From contig NC_084803.1 in assembly GCF_963583255.1 (NCBI RefSeq), forward strand, positions 23,100,428 to 23,164,427: a stretch of DNA of 64,000 nt. The letters run 5' to 3'. The notes below the pieces were generated by a model that was not told the DNA's origin, did not search any database, and saw nothing but the letters and a program-made list of their open reading frames with translations. Source of the DNA: Pyrus communis (taxonomy: Eukaryota; Streptophyta; Magnoliopsida; Rosales; Rosaceae). Position numbers and translations under genes: made by a program. Within the stretch, counting starts at the first letter, position 1, and the number at the start of each line of letters is the position of its first letter. Shown here in pieces: positions 23,234 through 36,429 of the stretch.

Positions 23234-24440
23234 AATGCGAGCAATAGCTTACTAGGAGATTGGTGTTGAATGATGTATTAATAGGGAGCATGCCCATCCA
23301 TATGTGTAGAGTTTTCTATGTTATGTGTCAAGATCTAGCCAAGTTGTATAATCTAGTGGATGGAGTTGTACTTGTACTTTGACAGTATTGAGGATAATCC
23401 TTGTAGATATTATTAAACTTTTCTGATTAATAATCTTAATCTTAATCTTCTGATTAATAATATTAATAATCCTTGTGTCAACCTACTTTATCAAGATTAA
23501 TTATTAATGCTAAGGATTATCTTGAAAAATCACTAATAGGATGTAATTAGGCTTCCTTGTGTAACGGAACTTATCTTCAATGAGGAAAGCTTAAAGGCAT
23601 GAATTAGTTATTAATTCAGACCTTAATTTGCCTTGTATCATTGCCATGAGTAGAGGAGCTCGAAGAAGTGGTAGTCAAATCTTTTTCTCCACATATGCCT
23701 TACACAATTGTTGTGTTGCACCTCCTAAGTGCAGAAGGTGTAGAAATTCTAATTTGAGTGGGCCAACCAAAAGTTAATTTATTGACTGTATAAGATTATG
23801 AGCTCTAACTTATAATAGTCTTCGAGAGATGGAGTCCAATTGCATTTTGATTTAATTTACTCTACTTAAAATACAAGACTAAATAAACCTAGAGAGTAAT
23901 TATTTTCCAAACAAGAAAGAGAGAAAATCAGATGAAATTGTTCCCCTATCCCCAATTTTCTTTTTTGCTTGCCTGTGAAAAGTTGTTTTTCGTCTTTGTC
24001 GTTGTGTGTAGCGACTCCAAGGTAAGAAAAAGAAGAAAAAAAATTTCTACAATTGTGGCTCGACTGGAGCCACAGGAGGAGTCAACGACACAACTAAGAG
24101 GAGTATCGATGTAGCTAGATGTTGCGAATTAGGTAAACGAAACTTGGAACCGTGGTGCCGGAGGGCTACCGCGGATCGGGTCGCTAAATGAAGGATAAGC
24201 GCTCTGCACTCACCGGAGCTGGGTTTGGGAGGCCTCTCTAAAGTCATTAGGTTGTAGCCTACTAAGGCTGCAAATGTAGTTGTTGTTGCTGTTACTTGGG
24301 TTGAGGCCTAGCACACGAAGGTGTTAAGCTGCAATTAGGTGCCCAATCTTTCTTCCTCCTTTTTTTTCAAACAATTTTAAATATTTTTCGGTATTTAATG
24401 CACGATTTTTTCAAAATGTCTTCCCCCAAGAGTAAGTGTA
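23234..24440. other. Gene-free region
   Basis: No recognisable coding sequence. Bases 24050-24330 are more GC-rich than their surroundings and carry short open frames on both strands, but no motif I know. Short AT-rich self-complementary runs (attaatcttaatctt and similar) occur near 23430-23520. Confidence 0.4.
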
Positions 24441-25021
24441 ATGAATACCCCCCACCCAAGTATCGTCTTGGTGGTCTTTTGGGAAAGTATGATACTTAGA
24501 GCTGCTTATGTGAAGATTAACTTTGATGATTTGTTCCGAGACTTCCTTAAAGAATTTAAGCATGCAATTTCATCTAGTGCTCATGTGAAGCAGGTGGAGG
24601 ATAGATGTAGTCAAGAGTCGTGTGTTGAGGCTGCTTTTGCATGAAAGAGAGTTATCACATTCCATCCGTACTACTTCATGTTGGGATTCACTTTTCCCAT
24701 GTTGCGCTTCTACCAAAAGGTGATCTACTCCATGAAGTATGCTCATGCGCAGTGTTATCCCAATACAATTTGTGCGATGGTGGGATTTTCCAACCTTGTT
24801 CTTTCATATGGAATTGCCCATCGATAAATTCTAGTACTTCTTCAAAATGGGCCACAAGGATGGCATGAGGCAACTAAGGTTTGTGCCATAAGCTCTTTGA
24901 TTCTTCAAGCAAGAGTGACCATAAATGGGCCAAGAAGACTTTAAAGGTCAGTGGTAAGTGAAAGGTCCAACTCTTTAGCTGAGTTACGTGTCTCAATGAA
25001 GTTTATTGAAGATAAGCAAAT
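24441..25021 (+). pseudogene. Old gag-like / plant-mobile-domain-like fragment, left part
   Basis: One frame near 24670-24830 reads LGFTFPMLRFYQKVIYSMKY, then AHAQCYPNTICAMVGFSNLV. This has the pattern of the N-terminal region of plant transposon or retrotransposon proteins (F-P-(L/M)-x-x-F then Q-x-x-P-N). The reading is broken by frameshifts and a stop. It ends abruptly at 25021, where the copia 5' LTR begins; related-looking sequence resumes at 34009 beyond the copia element. The family assignment is from memory and tentative. Confidence 0.4.
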
Positions 25022-26069
25022 TGTATGTGCATTTCATATCTCTATTTGTGTTGCATTCTAACTAGTTTGATTGTCTAACCAGTTTAGGGCACTGACTTCT
25101 AGTTGTCTAGGCACACAGATTAAGACAACCTACATGGACTTTTTGACACCTTTATGATGGAAATTCTGATTTTCTTGGGTATATTTGTTCCCTTGGGTTT
25201 CAGATTATTCCTTTGAGAACTTAGTTTTAGAGAAAGAGTTGCTTTAAAAGCTTAAAGCTTGCATCTTCTCCATTTATGAACCCTAACTGCCAAACCTTCC
25301 TCATTTATTAAACACCCAATCATTGTATATTATGGTTGCATTGTTTTTAAGGTTTTGCATTTTGTCTTGGTCTGGTTTTAAGCTTTAAATTCGTTTTGAG
25401 ACCAAGCTTTTGGATTCAAGTTAGATTCTTCCTTCAACAATTTGACTAGAGAATCTGACTGGTCATTTGACTCCAAATTTCATGTGCATATCATAAAATC
25501 ATATCATATCATTGATCTTGTTGATCTCGGTGCCACAAGGTGATGAGCTCAGAATGAGCTACCACTTCATGAAGATCGAATGAGTCCATCTTGTGTAAGG
25601 CAAGGTTGCACAAAGGTGAAGCTGCTCCGTAGATAAGGATCTAGGAATTGAGCTTGTGTAATCTTTGTATGAACCTTTGTTTACACTAGTGGATTGGACT
25701 CAGTGGAAAGTCCTCAGCTTTTTAACCCAGATGTGGGTTTTTCTAGCCAAAAATATCTTGTTTTCAAGTTACGTTTATTGAGTTCAAGTTATGCTTATTG
25801 TTTTACACATCCCACACACATGTACATGGTACATATATCTGTTGAACATCTAAATGGTATGTATTTACTGTTATGCTCACTTGACACATTGATAACATGC
25901 AACGAACTACAGCCTTGCTGACTATGATAGTTTTTGGAAACTGAAATTGGTATTTAAATCTTAGATTTATTGACTAACAAATCTATCTTAGTTGACTAGT
26001 GGGCTTGACTAGTTAGTCCAATGGATTATAATTTTTATAAACAGTTTATTCCACCTGGTACCAATTTCA
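25022..26069 (+). repeat. 5' LTR of the copia element (truncated)
   Basis: Aligns with 32889-34008 in the 3' LTR, about 90 percent by eye, with an internal deletion near 25147. The divergence indicates an old insertion. Confidence 0.82.
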
Positions 26070-26144
26070 ATTGGTATCAGAACCTTGCTTTAGATATATA
26101 TAAAGTGATATCTAGGATTTAATGGTATTAGGTAGAATCTCACC

Positions 26145-29100
26145 ATGGATCGTGATCGTGTTGGTAACTCATGCAATACACCTCCATTATTTGATGGTAC
26201 AAATTATGTGCTTGGAACGAGAAGTTTCAGATATTCCTTGAGGCTCAAGATCTTATAGCTGGTGATTATCTCATTCTTGAGTGGGAAGCTCCATCGAGGC
26301 TAGTCAATAGAGAGTCTGTGATTAAGCCAAAAGGTGAATGGCCTCAAGGAGAAATTGCTTCGACCATAGCTAACAGGAAAGCAAAAAATGTTATTGGTTT
26401 TGCCATTTTGTCTAATCAATTTGCTCATGTTCGAAATTGCACAACGGCCAAGCAAGCTTGGGATAAACTCTGAATTCTTCATGAGGGTGATAAACAATGA
26501 GAGATTTAAAGCTCCAAATGACCCTTTCAAATTTTGAAGATTTGAGAATGCTCGAGTTTGAGACTTTCTCAGTTTTCTTTGAGAAAATTGAAATGTTAAC
26601 AAATGAAGCCTTGGGTTTGGGGAAGCCTATTGATGAAACAATTGTGGTTCAAAAGATTTTAAGATACTTGCCCAAGAGATTTCATGCCAAGAAGGCTGTC
26701 ATTCAAGAATTTAAGGACCTAAATGAGATCAAGCTTGAAAAATTGGTTGGGAAACTCATTACCTATGAGATGAAGCTTGACATAGATGAAAGTGACTCCA
26801 AGAAGAGCAAAAGAGTAGCCCTTTAAGGTGTTGAAAAAAGTGAGGTTGTCGGTGATGTGTGTAGACATATCTCAGAATATGATCTTGCCTTATTTGTAAA
26901 ACAATTCAGAAGGATTCTCAAAAACAGAGGAAAGGGTTCAAAATGGTTTAGTGAGTTAACAAATAATCAAGAGAAACAATCTTCTAGAGTGGAGAATAAA
27001 GGGTTCACTAGAAAAAGTGACAAAGGTTTATTAAAGGTACTTGGTCTATACTTTGCATGTGGTGGAAGTGGACAAGGTTTTGTGCTAACACCAAACTTCT
27101 TGGTCAAAAGCGCAAAAAGGAAATGATGGTTACTTAGAATGATAACAATGAACAAGGTTTTGTGCATTCTGATGAGTCATCAGATAATGAAGAAAATGTT
27201 GTTGCTTTTGTTGCTCCAACTGAGGAAGTGTCTCTAAGTGATGATGATTATGTTCTGAATGGCAATGAGGAGATGTCTTATGATGAATTGTGCATCAAGT
27301 ATGATTCTCTCTTTGATGAGACTTGTACTACAAAAGTGGAGAAGATTGAGCTAACTACGAAGGTTACTAAGTTACAGAAAGAAAACAAGTTTCTTCGTCT
27401 AGTTAGAACTGAACTGGATAAAATAAAATTAGTTATCTTGAGGCTCATGTTGGGGAGCTAAATGAAAAGACTTCCAATTGCAATGAAAAAGTTGAAAATG
27501 ATGGTGTTATTACTACTCTTGAAGCTCATGTTCAAAACTTGCTAGAATCTCAAGATAACTTGATGAATCAAATTTGAAGGCAAATAATGTGATGTATCAT
27601 GAGGCCAATAAGAAATAGCTACTTGAACTGAATGAGGCAAATGATAAGGTTATTCGTCTTACTATTGGGGCTGAAAAAAATAACAAGATGCCGAGTATTA
27701 GGAAACAACACGGTGACAAAAATGGTCTTGGTTTTGTAGAAAGTAGCTCAAGTTCTGTCCCCACCAAAACAAAATTTGTTAAAGAATCTAGACTTGTATC
27801 TCAGAATGTCAAACCAGGTCCAAAGACAAGATCTATTCTTACGTGTCATCACCATGGTGAAGTTGGGCACATTCGTCCAAAATATAGAAAATTGTATTCT
27901 GGAAAGACCAATTTGCTAAAGGATCAGGTGGATCGTCTGGTTATTGAAGTCAATAGAATTGCTCAGCTCGTTCATTCATCTTCATCTGGTAATTTTAAGC
28001 AAAGTTCGAAGTGGTTGCAGAAAGACTCAAACAGGTGCTTTGTTGTTTTAAATGCTTTACCTGCTACTAAACTAAATGTGTGGTATCTTGACAGTGGGTG
28101 CTTTCGTCACATGACTGGAGATAATGAGGTTTTCTCATCTCTTGCCTCTTTTGTTCGTGGTGGAGTTGTGTTTAGTGGTGGAGATAAGTCTCAGATCATA
28201 GGAAAATGTGATGTCAAAATCCCTGGATTGCCTAAGCTTGAAAATGTTAGCTATGTTGATGGGTTGATGTCAAATCTCATTAGCATTAGTCAATTGTGTA
28301 ATGATGTGACTGATGAAGTGTGCTTCTCAAAAAAAAAAGGGTGTTGGATTCTAGATGAATATGGAAAGAACTTGCTTGTTCTCTCGAGATCTAGAGACAA
28401 TTGCTACATTCTTGATGTTTCTCAAGTTGCTAAATACTCCAAGTGGCACAAAGTCATTGACAATGCTAGTATTTTGTGGCATAAAAAACTTGGGCCTTTG
28501 AACTTCAAAGACCTCAAGAAGTTGTCCAAACACAAGGTTGTGAAAAGGCTGCCACCTATTTCTATTTCTGACTCATATGTTTACAGACCATGTTAATTGG
28601 GAAAGCAATCTAGAGTGGCACACAAGAAAATGACTGACATCAAAACAACTAAGCATATTCAATTGATTCATTTGGATTTTATTGGACCAATTCAAACCTT
28701 ATCTCTTGGTGGCAAGAAGTACGTCTTGGTAATTATGGATGACTACTCTAGATTCACATGGGTATGCTTTTTAAGGGGAAAATCTAATACCTTTCAATAG
28801 TTCTTCACTGTGTACAAAGTAATGTTGAATAAATCTCTTCCTAGTCATCATGCTCTAGTCAGAATTAGAACTGATCATGGAACCGAATTTGAGAATGCTC
28901 ACTTTGATTATTTTTGTTTAACCAACGACATCAAGCAAAAGTTTTCTGCTCCAATCACCTCTAAAAAAAATGGTGTAGTGGAAAGGAAAAATCGTGTTTT
29001 GATTGGGATGACTAGGGTGCTACTTAACAGCAAAAACTTGGCAAAACACTTTTAAGCCGAGGCAATGAACATTGTCTGCTACATCTCAAATCGTGTGTTC

Positions 29101-31089
29101 CTCAGACCTGGCACCAATGCGACTCCCTATGAACTCTGGAGGGGTAAGAAACTAATGGTAAAGTATTTCAAAATCTTTGGGAGTGTGTGCTACATTCTAC
29201 ATGATCGAGAACATCTTACGAAGTTTGATACTAATAGTGATGAATGAATCTTCTTGGGGTACTCCAACACAAGTTGGGCCTATAGAGTTTATAATTTGAG
29301 GACAAAGACCATCATGGAGTCCATAAATGTCAAGATTGATGACACTGATGTCCCTTCCTCTTTGGCAACTGAAAGTGATGATGTGTTATTTCCCTCTTCT
29401 AAGGATAATGGTGATGCTTCTTGTGAGTCAAGTGTGGTGTCAGAAAATGACAATAAGAGTGAATCAAGCACTAATCAAAATTCTTGTGGCCTACTCAAAG
29501 ACAAACCAAAGTGGGCCAGAGGTCATCGTGATGATGAAATTGCGGGTCTGATTGACAAACGTTAAAACTCGAAGAAAAATAGCTGATGAAGTTGCAAATG
29601 TTTGCTATGTCTCCCAGATTAAGCCTAAGAATATCAAAGATGCTCTAACTAATAATGAATAGATCTTAGCCATGCAAGAATAGCTGAATCAGTTTAAAAG
29701 GAATGCAGTATGGTCCCTTGTTGATCGTCCATCGAACACTAATGTTATTGGGACAAAATGGATTTACAAAAACAAGTCTGATGAGTCAGGGAATGTAATC
29801 ATAAATAAGGCCAGGCTTGTTGCTCTAAACTTGAAGGTATTGATTTTGATGAAACCTTCACTCATGTTGCTCGTCTTGAATCAGTCTGACTTCTATGTGT
29901 TATAGCATGCCATTTAAAGTTCAAACTTTTTTCAAATTGATGTCAAACCCGTATTCCTTAATGGATATCTTAATGAAGAGGTCCACATAGAACAACCAAA
30001 GGGCTTTGAGGATCCTCACAAGCTAGATGGAGTGTACAAACTGAGGAAATCTCTCTACGGTCTCAAACAAGCCCCACGTGCTTGGTATGATAGGTTTTCA
30101 TATCATCTTCTTTCTCATGGTTATACTCGTGGTTTTGTTGATAAAACTTTGTTTGTTAAGAAGGTTAAACCTCATGTTGTGGTTGCTCAAGTATTTGTAG
30201 ATGATATAGTTGTTGGATCTATTTATGATTTTCTTGTGAAACAATATATCGATATGATGACAAGTGAATTTGAGATGAGTTTGGTTGGTGAATTAAACTA
30301 CTTCTTTGGACTTCAAGTGAAATAAGAAAATGATGACATCTTCATCTCTCAAACAAAGTATGCCAAGAACTTGGTGAAGAAGTTTGGTCTAGAGGGGTCA
30401 AAAACTGATAGATCTCCCATGAGCACTTGTGCCAAAATTCACAAAGACTCAAGTGGCAAGGATGTTGATCATATTATGTATAGAAGCATGATTGGAAGCT
30501 TACTTTACCTAACTACTAGTCGACCAGACATCACATTTGTTGTTGGGGTATGTGCTTGGTTTCAAAGTGTCCCAATAAGTCTCACTTACAAGTAGTCAAA
30601 AGGGTCATCAAGTATGTAAGTGGGACCACTGATTATAGACTTCAATATATTCATGACACCAACACAAACCTGGTTGGGTACAGTGATGCCGATTGGGCTG
30701 GGTGCATTGATGATCGAAAGAGTACCTTAAAGGGAGTTTTCTATGTTGGGAACAATTTGGTTGCTTGGCACAATAAGAAGCAAAATTGTGTCTTTTTATC
30801 TACTATCGAGGTGGAATTTGTGGCTGCCATTAGCTGTTGCACTCAACTGATGTGGATGAAACAAATTCTCAGTGCATACGGTATATCTCAATCCACTTTT
30901 CTTGTTTATTGTGATAACATGAGTGCAATTGATATCTTTAAGAACCCTGTCCAACATTCGAGAACAAAACACATTGAGATTAGGCATCACTTCATTAGAG
31001 ATCTAGTAGAAGCTAAAATTCTTACACTTAATTTTATGCCAACTGAAAAACAACTAGTTGACATATTCACTAAAGCCCTGGATAATTGA
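26145..31089 (+). pseudogene. Degenerate gag-pol of the copia element
   Basis: The gag starts at ATG 26145 (MDRDRVGNSCNTPPLFDG) and shifts frame soon after. A longer gag block follows at 26497-26823. A zinc-knuckle relic lies near 27840 (CHHHGEVGH, with the last Cys replaced). The protease has WYLDSGCFRHMTG (about 28081). The GAG-pre-integrase has LWHKKLGPLNF (about 28476). Integrase blocks are HLDFIGP (about 28668), RTDHGTEFENA (about 28868) and KKNGVVERKNR (about 28963). The reverse transcriptase has YGLKQAPRAWYDRF (about 30057) and the catalytic VFVDDIVVGS (about 30194). RNase H has YSDADWAGC (about 30678), TKHIEIRHHFI (about 30967) and DIFTKAL (about 31060). At least eight stops or frameshifts (for example near 26210, 26473, 26824, 28594, 28798, 29053, 29245, 30323) make it non-functional. 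Confidence 0.9.
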
Positions 31090-32728
31090 AGGCACGAAGA
31101 TCTTCGATGGTCTATTAGCCTTTCTGCTATAAACTGAAGTGTTTGAATAGCTACGCTTCCAAGTTGTGCATGTCTTGTCAGCATGCTCATCAGATACCTA
31201 CATTTTGTCTCTCTATATGCTTATCTTAACTGTCATACATTCATGATATGTTTTAGATTATCCTTAGTTAATTATTCACTGTGATGTCAAAGGTTCTCCC
31301 CATTGTCTTGATGATCTCTGAAAAATCATTTTTTCCAATCATCCAAAGCTAGTGGTGTTCTTGAATTTAATGTTGCTTTGGTCCTATTTAAGTGGTAGTG
31401 ACTTTACTTACTCTATAATCTAGACTATGTGCCAATTCTCTTCTTTTTGTCCTCTCCCCAAATCAAATCAAAAAATTCAAATTGGAAAGTGTTTTATGAA
31501 ATGGGTGTCTTCAAAAGAAAGTATATATTTTCAAATGGGAAAATCCCTTCATTTTGACCTTCCATGAAATGTCATGAGTAATGCCTCAAGATCCCTTATG
31601 TAGGTCATGTTTGCTATTCTCTCAAATATCAATGGTGATTCATCAAAATTTCACCTTCATTCAAATGACCTTGGCACTTCTCAAATTGGTGCCTCACTCA
31701 AAGTTCCTCACCAAAGTTGGCTTTTTCTTCAAGGCTTATGCCTTGCTTTTTGCGAGTCTTATCCATTGTCCATATTATGTAGGAAGTGTTGTCTCTTAAG
31801 GTCAATGGATTATTAAAAGCTTGGTTAACTTTGTAATGCTTTTGAGATTAAATGCTTGGTTCTATGATTTTACGATGGCTATCCAAAATCCTCTCTCCCA
31901 TACCTTGACACATTACTGTCGGATTATGAGCTTGTGTAATCTCATTATTAATGTTTGTGTATGCCTTTGAAGATTTTTCCACTAAGAATTGCATTGGACA
32001 TCTACTTTTTTGTGTTTCTCAAATTTCATATCTCTTGGAAGCATAGATATTGAAGCTACACTATAGTTCATTCTCATCTAGTCATTATGTTGTTGGTTGT
32101 CTATTGGTGCAAAGATTCAACTGTTATCTTGATCTTTATCATCTTAAAGAGCTACCTTCGGTTGTTTGGGTACATTTGTCTATGCCTTTTTGCTCAAATT
32201 CATGTTTCAATAGGCATCTCTCTTTTCTGTTGAGTCACCATCCCTCATCAGATAAATGAAGTTCAATTTAGAGTTATTAAGGAGTGTTTTCATGAAGCGC
32301 ATCAATTTTGGGGGAGTTTCCATTATGAGGAAGTTAGTTCACACTGCATGCATTTTTCATGCTTATTTGTTGATAGTCTAATTGTTGCTACACTTTGCTT
32401 GGGCACAAATGATCTATTGCATATTCTCTATCCGTTGTGCTCTTGTTGTTCTTATCATGTGTTTGTGTAGCAAATTTGACTCTTATGTGTGATTTCTACC
32501 ATTTCTTTGTCTTACCATGACAAAATGGTGGAAAAAATTTTTGTTGTACTTCATATCTTGTAAGCCTTTACCCATGATAAGTTTCACTTGTTCTTGTCAA
32601 GAGTTGTTCTTTTGCAGGAGTTATTACTTGGTCTTCTTCTATTGCTTGGTGTTCTCTTAGGTGTGGGTTTTGAGTGAAATTAGTTATAGGCTTGGGATAT
32701 TTTGTCAAGGAAAGCCAAAGGGGGAGAT
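31090..32728 (+). other. Post-pol region of the copia element, no recognisable gene
   Basis: About 1.6 kb between the RNase H stop and the polypurine tract. SIRE-type elements often carry an envelope-like frame here. I see only short interrupted frames rich in Leu, Phe and Ser, and no recognisable envelope signature, so I make no such call. Confidence 0.6.
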
Positions 32729-34008
32729 TGTAAAGTCTAGCTTTAAGTGTTTGGCTTTCCTTGTTAAATATTGTAATAAATACATCACACATGCTCAATC
32801 TAGCTTTAGAATATACTAAGATTATGGGTTGATGCTACTGGAGTAAATGTTCGAGAATTGGCACATTTCAACTCTAAGGTTTGTTTATGTACATGCATTT
32901 CATATCTCTATTTGTGTTGCATTCTGACTAGTTTGATTGTCTAGCCAGTTTAAGGCGCTAACTTCTAGCTGTCTAGGCACATAAATTAAGACGGCCTACA
33001 TGGGCTTTCTGTCACATTTTTTATGGTAGTCAGTTTCTGGGCATTGATCTGGCTAGATCTCTTCTGCAATTAACAAGTGTCCTTGTGAAAAGTTGGCTGA
33101 TGGAAATTATGATTTCCTTGGGTATATTTGTTCCCTAGGGTTTCAGATTGTTCCTTGGGCGTTTAAAACTTAGTTTTAGAGAAAGAAAGAGAGAGAGAGA
33201 GAGAGTTGTTTTAAAGGCTTGAAGCTTGCATCTTCTCCATTTATGAACCCTAACTGCCAAACCTTCCTAATGCATTAAACACCCAATCATTGTCTATTAA
33301 GGTTGAATTGTTTTTAAGGTTTTGCATTTATGTTTTGGTCTGATTTTAAACTTTAAATTCGTTTTTAGACCAAGTATTTTTATTCAAGTTAGATTATTCC
33401 TTCAATAGTTGTTGGAGAATCTGACGGGTCATTTGAATCCAGATTTCATGTGCATATCATAAAATCATATCACATCATTGATCATCTTGATCTCGGTGCC
33501 ACAAGGTGATCAGCTTAGGAGGAGCTGCCACTTCACGAAGATCGAAGGAGTCCATCTTGTGTAAGGCAAGATTGCACAAAGATAGTTGCTCCGTAGATAG
33601 AGATCTAGGGATTGAGTTTGTGTGATCTTTATATGAACCTTTGTTTACATTAGTGGATTGGACTCAGTGGAGAGTCCTCAGTTTTTTAACCCATAGGTGG
33701 GTTTTTCTAGCCAAAAATATCTTATGTTCAAGTTACGTTTATTGAGTTCAAGTTATGAACATACATGGTACATATATCTATTGAACATTTAAATGGTATG
33801 TATTTACTGTTATGCTCACTTGACACATTGATAGCGTGCAATGAACTACAGCCTTATTGACTAAGATAGTTTTTGGAAACTGAAATTGGTATTTGAATAT
33901 TAGATTTATTGATTAACAAATCTTTCTTAGTTGACTAGCGAGCTTAACTAGTCAGTCTAACGGATTATAATTTTTATAAACAGGTTATTCCACTTGGTAC
34001 CAATTTCA
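32729..34008 (+). repeat. 3' LTR of the copia element
   Basis: 1280 bp. Contains a (GA)n run near 33186-33204, absent from the 5' LTR. The start is defined by the upstream polypurine tract and the end by comparison with the 5' LTR end. Confidence 0.85.
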
Positions 34009-35790
34009 CGGAAAAAATCAGAATTTGGATTTTCTTCAAAGACTAAGTCCGACATGAAGAAATTGCATGTCATCATAGGCGTTTCGGCTGAGTATCGTGA
34101 ATGGCTTATGGCTATTTAGTCCTCTTTGTAGGGAAAAGGGCGAGCTGCAACATTGAGAGGAGATTGAGCATATCAAGGAAAAGGCACCATTCGCCATATC
34201 GTTATTAAGAAACTTGCTGCCAGTTAAAGTGGAAACAAGATAACTTCGTCATCTGCTTGTGAGTCATTAGTTGAGAAGAAACCAAGGACCTTTGCTGCTC
34301 GTGGGAGTTTTGCGGCTCTAGGAAGCTTGTCATCGATATGTCTTCTTCAAAGAGAATGAAGTTACTGAGTCTGCAAAGTCTGTCACTCCAAAAAAAGCTA
34401 AAACTCTGGCTAAAAAGATTGCTCAACATCAGAGTTATGTGATGCCCCATCTTATCTAGTGAAGCATGCATTTATGGATAAGTCTATATCATTTTTTGAA
34501 AGGCTCGCCACTATGAAGTGGGAAAGTAGATTCATCTGCTAAAGAGGCGTCAAAGTTTTCTCCTTCTAGTAATGTCGCATCTGTGCTGTCTACCAAGAAG
34601 GATAAAACTGCTCCTGAGGGCAGTTATGAGGAGTTAAAGGATTCTTCACTTGAAAACTTTTATGATATTCGCTCATTGCTCAATTCTGAAGCTTATGGAT
34701 CCTTATGCTTGCACCAAGTTTGTTGAATGTGTTGGAAATGCAGTGGGCATAAATGTCATTTCAAAGCGTCCTCCTGATGAAAGAAGAACTTTTCTCATTG
34801 CAACAATGCAAAAGATATTGATCTTGACAGCTGAGACCATGCAAGTTGATAGGAATGCGATCTATGGTACCAAGGAAGCTAAAGTTGTAATGGTTGTCAA
34901 AGCTCGTTATGGGACCATTATTTTCTAGGCCTTTGACACGTGGCAGAAATGATCAAAATCCCCGAAGCCCATGGAGCGTAGTACGACAGACTAGGGTTAA
35001 ACCCTACTAAAGATGTGACTTGTCTCCCAAGTAAGGAAACCCTAATTCAAGTCAAATTAGGACACCTTGGAAATTAGGAAACGTAATCATGATATTAGGA
35101 GCATTGGGTATCTTATCCCAGATTTCCTCATAGATAGTCTCTCGATTTAATTTGGATTACTTTCCTTACAAGGACTCTCAAGATCTCTATAAATACTCTA
35201 GCATGGGTACTTATCACGGGACTTCTCTCTAAGTATAATATTCTCTACAAGACTTATATTTTCTCACTACGCCACCACCGTCTACGTGTAGACAATCCAT
35301 GGACACAGAGTTTATCGTTTAGTTCAACCTTTTATAATCCTCAGGCTTGCTTGGAATTAGCACACACTTCTTACTAATGCAAGTAGTCTCCATAATGTGG
35401 AACATGCTCAAGTGTTGATCCGTGCAAGCGCTCTAGCAGACTTTAGAGAAGCAAGCTCATTCTCCGATAACTCAGTCAAGAACTATTGTCAGAGTCGATA
35501 CGTAGTAAGTCCTTCTTTGCCGTTTATCCCTGCCTCATTCTCATGAATTGAGAAAATAGGCTCATGTGTGGACTAAGGTAGCACTCTTAGTCAGGCCGAT
35601 TGGTCGAGAAGATTCGCAAGCTTGAGGTGGCATTCTAGAGTGAATATAGGCTCAAAGTACAGTTGAAGAGACAGTTGCATGAGCAATCTACGAAGTTGGA
35701 AAAGATGATGGCGGACAAACTTACTGCTGAGAACACTTACGAAGAGAATGTAGATGATGTCTTTGTCTAGCGATGAAAATGCAAAAGACG
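34009..35790 (+). pseudogene. Old gag-like / coiled-coil fragment, right part, with a possible LTR insertion
   Basis: Broken frames read SAEYREWLMAI (about 34088), SLENFYDIRSLLNSEAYGSL (about 34646), DERRTFLIATMQKILIL (about 34778) and, after a gap, LVEKIRKLEVAF...QLKRQLHEQSTKLEKMMADK (about 35604-35720), which has heptad-like coiled-coil spacing. This resembles the C-terminal coiled coil of some plant retrotransposon gag proteins. Together with 24441-25021 it probably formed one older element that the copia element landed in. Frames are full of stops. Confidence 0.4.
34934..35587. mobile_element. Possible solo LTR or LTR-like insertion flanked by AGGCC
   Basis: The coding-like reading stops at 34927 and resumes near 35590. 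The intervening ~650 bp starts tttgacacgtggcag, contains a TATA-like ctataaatactc (about 35187) and lacks coding frames. AGGCC occurs on both sides (34929-34933, 35588-35592), which would be a 5-bp target duplication. The ends are not clean TG...CA, so limits and class are uncertain. Confidence 0.4.
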
Positions 35791-36429
35791 TCGCTCGAAC
35801 CATTTTATTTAATTTTTATTAAAAACAGCAACTCGTTTTGGCAACTCGATTCGGTGAGACTCCAGCGCGAGCTAGGGTTTATTTTTTTCCTTTTTCTTTA
35901 CTTATTCACATAGACTCAGTTCACCACAATTATAACAACAGTAGTATAATATAATTGCGAACAATAATTTAAGTAGATATTCGATAATTAAAAATTAAGA
36001 TTCATGCTCAATGGTGAATGTTTCATGCAATCAAATTGAAAAAAAAATATCGACATTTAAATGGTGTTATAGAAGAACCTAGATTGCAATGATAAATCTT
36101 GTGAACGTGTTTGTAGCAGAAAAATCTTCATTTCCTCAGCGTAGTAAGCTTGATAACGTGTTGTTGCCTTTTTTACTAAAAGGAGACAGAGAGTGACAGA
36201 AACAGATGAAGAAGGATTTGAACATCTCTGTGTGTTATTCTTCATGCCTAATGCATTTATTTATGGTAAACTGGATATGATTTCTTGTCTTGCAAGTAAT
36301 ACAATTATAAAGGAATAAGATCCTCTAGTATATATACAATCTAGTAGTGATTTTTTTTTAATCTAGTAGTGATTTACACAATCACACATGTGCTATATTT
36401 AATAGGTATAAATCACACATGTGCTATAA
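35791..36429. other. Gene-free region
   Basis: AT-rich, no recognised coding sequence or RNA gene. A short direct duplication (aatctagtagtgattt) lies near 36338-36374, and another (aatcacacatgtgctata) near 36381-36430. Confidence 0.5.

Larger units (their letters stand above)
25022..34008 (+). mobile_element. Ty1/copia retrotransposon, SIRE/Maximus-like, ~9 kb, degenerate
   Basis: The 3' LTR is 32729-34008 (1280 bp, TGTAAAGTC...CAATTTCA), preceded by a polypurine tract (aaagggggaga, about 32717-32727). The 5' LTR ends at 26069 with the same CAATTTCA and is followed by the primer-binding site tggtatcagaacc (26072). Its similarity to the 3' copy starts only at 25022, so its first ~160 bp and an internal ~70 bp are missing. 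Order protease-integrase-reverse transcriptase-RNase H defines Ty1/copia. Long LTRs and a ~1.6-kb non-pol stretch after RNase H fit the SIRE/Maximus lineage (inference). I found no matching 5-bp target duplication, as expected if the 5' end is truncated. Confidence 0.88.

Noticed and set aside
31090..32728. Envelope-like gene in the copia element
   Set aside because: Expected position for a SIRE-type element, but no continuous frame or envelope signature could be seen.
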